Shown here: in pieces, positions 60,570 through 64,000 of the stretch | Position numbering within the stretch: the stretch's first letter is position 1 | Layout: each line of letters opens with the position of its first letter | Origin: Pseudomonas sp. Q11 | GTDB lineage: Bacteria > Pseudomonadota > Gammaproteobacteria > Pseudomonadales > Pseudomonadaceae | Direction: 5' to 3' | DNA: 64,000 nt | Assembly (NCBI RefSeq): GCF_024494355.1 | Contig: NZ_JAKNQY010000026.1 | Coordinates: forward strand, 1 to 64,000 | Position numbers and translations under genes: made by a program | Notes under the pieces: model-generated | The model's database searches: none | Told to the model about the DNA's origin: nothing | The model's input: only the letters and a program-made list of their open reading frames with translations

Positions 60570-61673
60570 TCAGATCAGCTTGATTCGGGCGGGATAGGCG
60601 ATGTTTCTGGGACGGTTCTCAGCGGAAAATGTTCCTATGTTACCGATGTAAGTACCTGCCCCCAAATTAAAATCAGGGTTTGGATACGTAGTAGCCACGG
60701 TTCCATTGGTGGGGCCGAAATTAACATCATGTGCAACGTCCCAAACATCATCACGGATTGAAACACCCGGGCGTGTAGCACTACCGGTACTGGTAGGAAG
60801 ATAGTGATTGTGTTGTTGAATGGAGTGAGTTTGGCTTGTACCTAAAACTCGATTGAGATCCACCCCTCTAGCTTCGTCCAGAACGCGCAAAAATTCGCCT
60901 CGTATGTCAGGAATCCGGAAAGTGGTCGCTCCATCGCCGCTGGTCCAAGTCCCTTCAAAACCCACCTTGCCAGCTTCCGTCACTAACGCACCGGACGATT
61001 GCGCGTAATCCCACAACCACGGCCAATCGCTACGCACCAGCAAATTCCCATTAAGCACCGCATACCCACCGGGAATAACCTGACGCGTGCTCTCAAAGGA
61101 AATACGCCCCAAGGCCGTCGCATCGAACCGCCCCACCGGCCACCAGACCCCAGCTTCATCACTGCGCAGATGCCACCAGTCACCGCCGCCCATCAGCACC
61201 AGAAACGGATAGCCACTGGCCGCCAAATGAGTATGAAAGCGAATTCTGTCGCTACCGGAGGCCCGTACTGTCAAACGGTTACCGCTGTTATCCACACGCC
61301 GCACGATCACATCACGAATGCCAAGCGCCGCATTCGCCGCCGGAAGCGTCACGGTGTTAGCACCAGCACTGGCATCAATCAGGACAAGCCCCAACTCTTC
61401 GGCCGTCAGCGCTTTAGAAGCCGTTAACCGCGTCACCACCGAACGCATCGGGCTGCTACGCCCGAGAATAGCCTGCAACGCCTTGATCAACTGGCCGGTG
61501 TCCGCTTCAGACGGAGTGATGCCAGCGGCGGAGATCACGCCCAAAATCTCCTGTGTAACGCTGTTACCCCACACGGCGGGAATCAAAGATCCCGGTGTGC
61601 CTTCAACGGGATTTTCATCCACGAACCGGCCGTTCACCAGCCCGACGCTGGGAACGCTTTTTGGATAGTCCAT
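60570..61673 (-). CDS. Tail fibre protein (cassette 1)
   Basis: This 367-residue fibre has an N-terminal attachment segment (MDYPKSVPSVGLVNGRFVDE ... GTPGSLIPAVWGNSVTQEIL) shared with the fibre at 62231. A middle beta region follows (VRASGSDRIRFHTH), then a phage tail collar-like domain (GGYAVLNGNLLVRSDWPWLW, TFRIPDIRGEFLRVLDEARG) and a HNHYLP metal-type loop near the C-terminus. Its tip should decide target-strain binding. It is followed by its chaperone. Confidence 0.88.
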   Translation of the reverse strand: MDYPKSVPSVGLVNGRFVDENPVEGTPGSLIPAVWGNSVTQEILGVISAAGITPSEADTGQLIKALQAILGRSSPMRSVVTRLTASKALTAEELGLVLIDASAGANTVTLPAANAALGIRDVIVRRVDNSGNRLTVRASGSDRIRFHTHLAASGYPFLVLMGGGDWWHLRSDEAGVWWPVGRFDATALGRISFESTRQVIPGGYAVLNGNLLVRSDWPWLWDYAQSSGALVTEAGKVGFEGTWTSGDGATTFRIPDIRGEFLRVLDEARGVDLNRVLGTSQTHSIQQHNHYLPTSTGSATRPGVSIRDDVWDVAHDVNFGPTNGTVATTYPNPDFNLGAGTYIGNIGTFSAENRPRNIAYPARIKLI

Positions 61674-61730
61674 ATTTTGTTTCTCTACTTGAAATTAGAA
61701 GAACCGCACTCAAAACGGACGGGGTCAGAG

Positions 61731-62234
61731 TTAACTTCGCAGTTGGCTAAGCGCGCTGATCGCGTCATCACTGGTTTGGGTGGCCAGTTCAATCGCGTTT
61801 TTGGCGATGTGCGCCCGGATTTGTGCCTTGGCTTTAAGGCGCCGCTCACGAAGCAACAGCAAGTTCGAATCACATTCGGCAGCCTTGGCGAGAATCTGGT
61901 CTGCCGCCTGCCTGGCTGTTCGCCCTTTGATGACCCACGCTGAAACCGCCAGAGGCACGGATTTCTTCGGGTAACCCTCATCCTTGAACGCCTGCGCCTC
62001 TAGGGCCGCTTGTTGGTATTCCATGGCTCGTAAGGGATCACCGACCAAGGCTCGACGCGCGCTGTCGGCAGCCGCATCAACTTTGGCGCACAGTCGCTCG
62101 CCTTCGATACGCAATAGCTCGGCGGCATTTTCTTCGTTCAATAGCCATTTACCGTCCTCCCATATGTGGGCGGGGGATGGCGGAGCCGGACGGAGTTCAT
62201 CTTCGTACTGATGCAGTTCTTGAATGACTTTCAT
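61731..62234 (-). CDS. Putative tail fibre assembly protein (cassette 2)
   Basis: This 167-residue protein, MKVIQELHQYEDELRPAPPS at the start, then helical (LRIEGERLCAKVDAAADSAR; WVIKGRTARQAADQILAKAA), comes right after the second fibre with a 4-base overlap, the usual chaperone position. The W-I-K-G-R-T-A-R-Q-A stretch is one I associate with Pseudomonas phage tail proteins, but it differs from the Caudovirales chaperone at 60002. Confidence 0.65.
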   Translation of the reverse strand: MKVIQELHQYEDELRPAPPSPAHIWEDGKWLLNEENAAELLRIEGERLCAKVDAAADSARRALVGDPLRAMEYQQAALEAQAFKDEGYPKKSVPLAVSAWVIKGRTARQAADQILAKAAECDSNLLLLRERRLKAKAQIRAHIAKNAIELATQTSDDAISALSQLRS

Positions 62235-63394
62235 CGGATCAACTCCCAGGACAAGTGGACATTGATTGCATTGGTGAAATTAACGGCAATACCAACGCTG
62301 TAATCAGTCAACGCCTGATGCCCCTTGATACCCATGCTCAGCAACAGTTCGTCGCTGTCGGCATTGGTTGCACCCAACGTGTGCTCGGTCTGAAAGCACT
62401 GCCACAGCGAACGCAACTCGGCATGATCAAAACTGGCTGTGACCGTGGAGACCGTCACGTCGCTGATGACGTTGTTGGAAAACAACACACACACGTACGG
62501 GCTTGCAGGATTGGTCCAGCCCCCTGCCTGGTTGGTAATATTTTGTGAGGCGGGCGATAGATAGCTGTAGTTACCCCCAACCCATCCGGGCTGAGCAAAG
62601 GCCAGCGAGGTCACAGTGCTTGAAGAAGGCGTGGGATTACCCGCAACAAGCCGACCAGCACGCGCATGCGGATCAAGCGGCAAATACACCACGCCAGTGC
62701 CATTGACAGTCTGAGTCCAACTCAATCGTGAACGGTTGTATATCGAGCGAACCACAGGCAAGGAGCCCGGCGCTCCAGTCAACACCCAGGCCAGGCACAT
62801 ATCCAACGGCGTGGACTGGAATCCACCACCCGAAGCACCATTTATAGTGCCCTTCAGTGACTCTGGGATGACGTCGTAAAGGCTCCCACGCTGCATATAA
62901 AAAGTCAGCGAATCTCCCGTCACCTGCGCCCTTAAAAAATAGCCAGAGCTGGGCAATAAATCGGTACTGCTCCAGGCCGAAGTTACAAAGGTGCGTGATC
63001 GGCCTAACTTCCCGCTCACCACTTCCTGACCAATGCTGATATACACGCCCGCCGGAATCGAAATGCGCCCTCCGCTGGTTGAAACAGCCGCTGGAGCCAC
63101 CGATATACGAGCATCGGCCGTAGCGATTGTAGGCAGGGGCAAAGCCGCAAGCGGCAGTGCCAAATCCTGGTTCCAACCCTTCGCGGTGACCGATTGGATC
63201 GCCTGGAGCAACTGATCGTGTCGGGTTTCATCAGGAGAGAGGTTCCCTGCCTGGATGACATTCACAATCTCCTGCGTCACGCCATTTCCCCAGTCAGCAG
63301 GAATCAATGATCCCGGCGTCCCGGTCAGCGGGTTTTCATCCACGAACTTCCCGTTCACCAAGCCTGCGCTGGGCACACTCTTCGGATAATCCAT
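62231..63394 (-). CDS. Tail fibre protein (cassette 2)
   Basis: This 387-residue fibre shares the first ~50 residues with the fibre at 60570 (MDYPKSVPSAGLVNGKFVDE, GTPGSLIPADWGNGVTQEIV) but its remaining 330 residues are unrelated by eye (ISVAPAAVSTSGGRISIPAG; YVCVLFSNNVISDVTVSTVT; LLSMGIKGHQALTDYSVGIA). The ATG at 63394 lies 11 bases after the baseplate gene stop, and the stop overlaps the chaperone-like gene by 4 bases. Confidence 0.85.
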   Translation of the reverse strand: MDYPKSVPSAGLVNGKFVDENPLTGTPGSLIPADWGNGVTQEIVNVIQAGNLSPDETRHDQLLQAIQSVTAKGWNQDLALPLAALPLPTIATADARISVAPAAVSTSGGRISIPAGVYISIGQEVVSGKLGRSRTFVTSAWSSTDLLPSSGYFLRAQVTGDSLTFYMQRGSLYDVIPESLKGTINGASGGGFQSTPLDMCLAWVLTGAPGSLPVVRSIYNRSRLSWTQTVNGTGVVYLPLDPHARAGRLVAGNPTPSSSTVTSLAFAQPGWVGGNYSYLSPASQNITNQAGGWTNPASPYVCVLFSNNVISDVTVSTVTASFDHAELRSLWQCFQTEHTLGATNADSDELLLSMGIKGHQALTDYSVGIAVNFTNAINVHLSWELIR

Positions 63395-63405
63395 TCATCT
63401 ACTCC

Positions 63406-64000
63406 CTAGTCATAATTGATGTGAACCTTCGTATGCGCCGGCGTACTGCGATGAATCAGGCACTCAAGCGCCGAGCCCGGATTCACGCCGAAACGCTCCC
63501 CCCAATAGCTGGCGCCAAAACGTCGGCCGAGCAGCAGGCGGCCGCCGGTGTTGAGGGTCCACATGAACTGCGCCTGCCAGGTGCCGAAGTGGGCTTCGCC
63601 GAAACGGGCACGGCCCATGCGGGGGGCCTTGAGTTCGGTGATGGTGGCGTTGGGATAGCCCTGGCTCTTGGCGATTTCCACGTAATAAGCGATGGCCTGG
63701 CTGCCCACCGCCAACAACCGCCGACGTACCGCCAAACGGCGGTCGTCATACAGCGGTGTAGCGCCCAGGCATGGGTCGGGCAGGTTCATCACCCGCTCCC
63801 AATCCGGCACCAGCTCACTCACACCCGCCGGGTCCATTTCGTGGAGCAGGTCGGCGGCGCGGGCGTCGAGACGCGCCAGTTCCTGGGCGATGCCTTCCAG
63901 CACCTCTTCCAGTTCCGGCACACGCTCCGGGTCCCACGCCGGGCCGCTGGGCAGCAGGCTGCGCAGTTGGGCCTGGTATTGCTCGGCGGTTCTTATTCCA
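63406..64000 (-). CDS. YmfQ-family (DUF2313) baseplate protein, 5' end cut off by the window
   Basis: At least 198 residues are encoded up to the edge. The reading frame continues to base 64000 (encoding ...RTAEQYQAQLRSLLPSGPAW before PERVPELEEV), so the apparent start at 63921 is not the true one. The body has the YmfQ/DUF2313 lines SQAIAYYVEIAKSQGYPNAT and the conserved C-terminal CLIHRSTPAHTKVHINYD. It is a small P2/Mu-type baseplate component that connects fibres to the tail. Confidence 0.85.
   Translation of the reverse strand, partial: GIRTAEQYQAQLRSLLPSGPAWDPERVPELEEVLEGIAQELARLDARAADLLHEMDPAGVSELVPDWERVMNLPDPCLGATPLYDDRRLAVRRRLLAVGSQAIAYYVEIAKSQGYPNATITELKAPRMGRARFGEAHFGTWQAQFMWTLNTGGRLLLGRRFGASYWGERFGVNPGSALECLIHRSTPAHTKVHINYD

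Larger units (their letters stand above)
58690..64000 (-). mobile_element. R-type tailocin (phage-tail-like bacteriocin) cluster, one end
   Basis: All genes run on the minus strand from the window edge to the recA side: YmfQ-type baseplate protein, fibre 2, its chaperone-like gene, fibre 1, its assembly chaperone, GH19 endolysin, Rz, Rz1. Only tail and lysis functions appear, with no capsid, integrase or terminase gene in view. The location next to pncC/recA is the usual tailocin site in fluorescent pseudomonads (between mutS and cinA/recA, recalled). A normal P2-like prophage cannot be excluded because the rest lies outside the window. Confidence 0.8.

Overview
The window reads as chromosome of a fluorescent Pseudomonas (P. 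fluorescens complex). The evidence is high-GC coding sequence, GTGGGAGC...GCTCGCGAT REP elements in the intergenic gaps, and gene neighbourhoods that I recognise from memory as Pseudomonas blocks (pdxH-dinG-quiP; fpr-finR; erdR-dgkA; recX-recA-pncC followed by a tailocin). No database was consulted, so synteny statements rest on recall.

Layout. 1-15.5 kb: envelope and housekeeping genes. These are a glycine-zipper lipoprotein, pdxH, three OmpA-domain lipoproteins (one with WWPF repeats and a Lys/Ala tail, two tandem TSP3 paralogues), a serine hydrolase, dinG, a CopD-like membrane protein, a collagen-like exported protein, a YchJ / LEA-14 / His-rich SEC-C run, an isochorismatase-fold protein without its cysteine, a GST remnant and the acylase quiP. 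15.7-29.7 kb: the ligase-associated DNA repair quartet (MBL exonuclease, ATP-dependent ligase, DEXH helicase, PdeM phosphoesterase). It is split into two pairs by an 8-kb block holding a secreted glycosidase-like protein, an O-acyltransferase and an aotJQMOP-like amino-acid ABC operon, and the helicase is broken by one extra C in a C6 run. 29.8-38.6 kb: dcd, a cold-shock gene, a DUF481 protein, an alkyltransferase-like protein, ampG-proS-lipoprotein and dinB with a LexA box. 38.9-39.4 kb: two tandem initiator tRNA genes, each with its own promoter and terminator. 39.5-50 kb: mprF with a VirJ-type hydrolase, kup, rimO, a GNAT acetyltransferase, a degenerate pseudouridine synthase-like protein, a DUF1456 protein and trmO. 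50.2-58.6 kb: fpr/finR, dgkA/erdR, a DTW-domain tRNA modifier, a QSregVF-family secreted protein, a LOG-like protein, recX, recA (LexA box) and pncC.

58.7-64 kb: one end of a phage-tail-like bacteriocin (tailocin) cluster, all on the minus strand. Read in transcription order it contains a YmfQ-type baseplate protein (running off the window), two tail-fibre/chaperone cassettes sharing one N-terminal attachment module, a GH19 endolysin and an Rz spanin with Rz1 nested inside it.

The most notable items are the frameshifted, split repair quartet; the paired fibre cassettes; a perfect terminator-like hairpin inside the endolysin coding sequence; a repeat nested inside another repeat at 47.2 kb; and several enzyme-fold proteins whose catalytic residue is replaced. 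I found no CRISPR array, rRNA, insertion sequence with a transposase, or anything that I can call a wholly new system.
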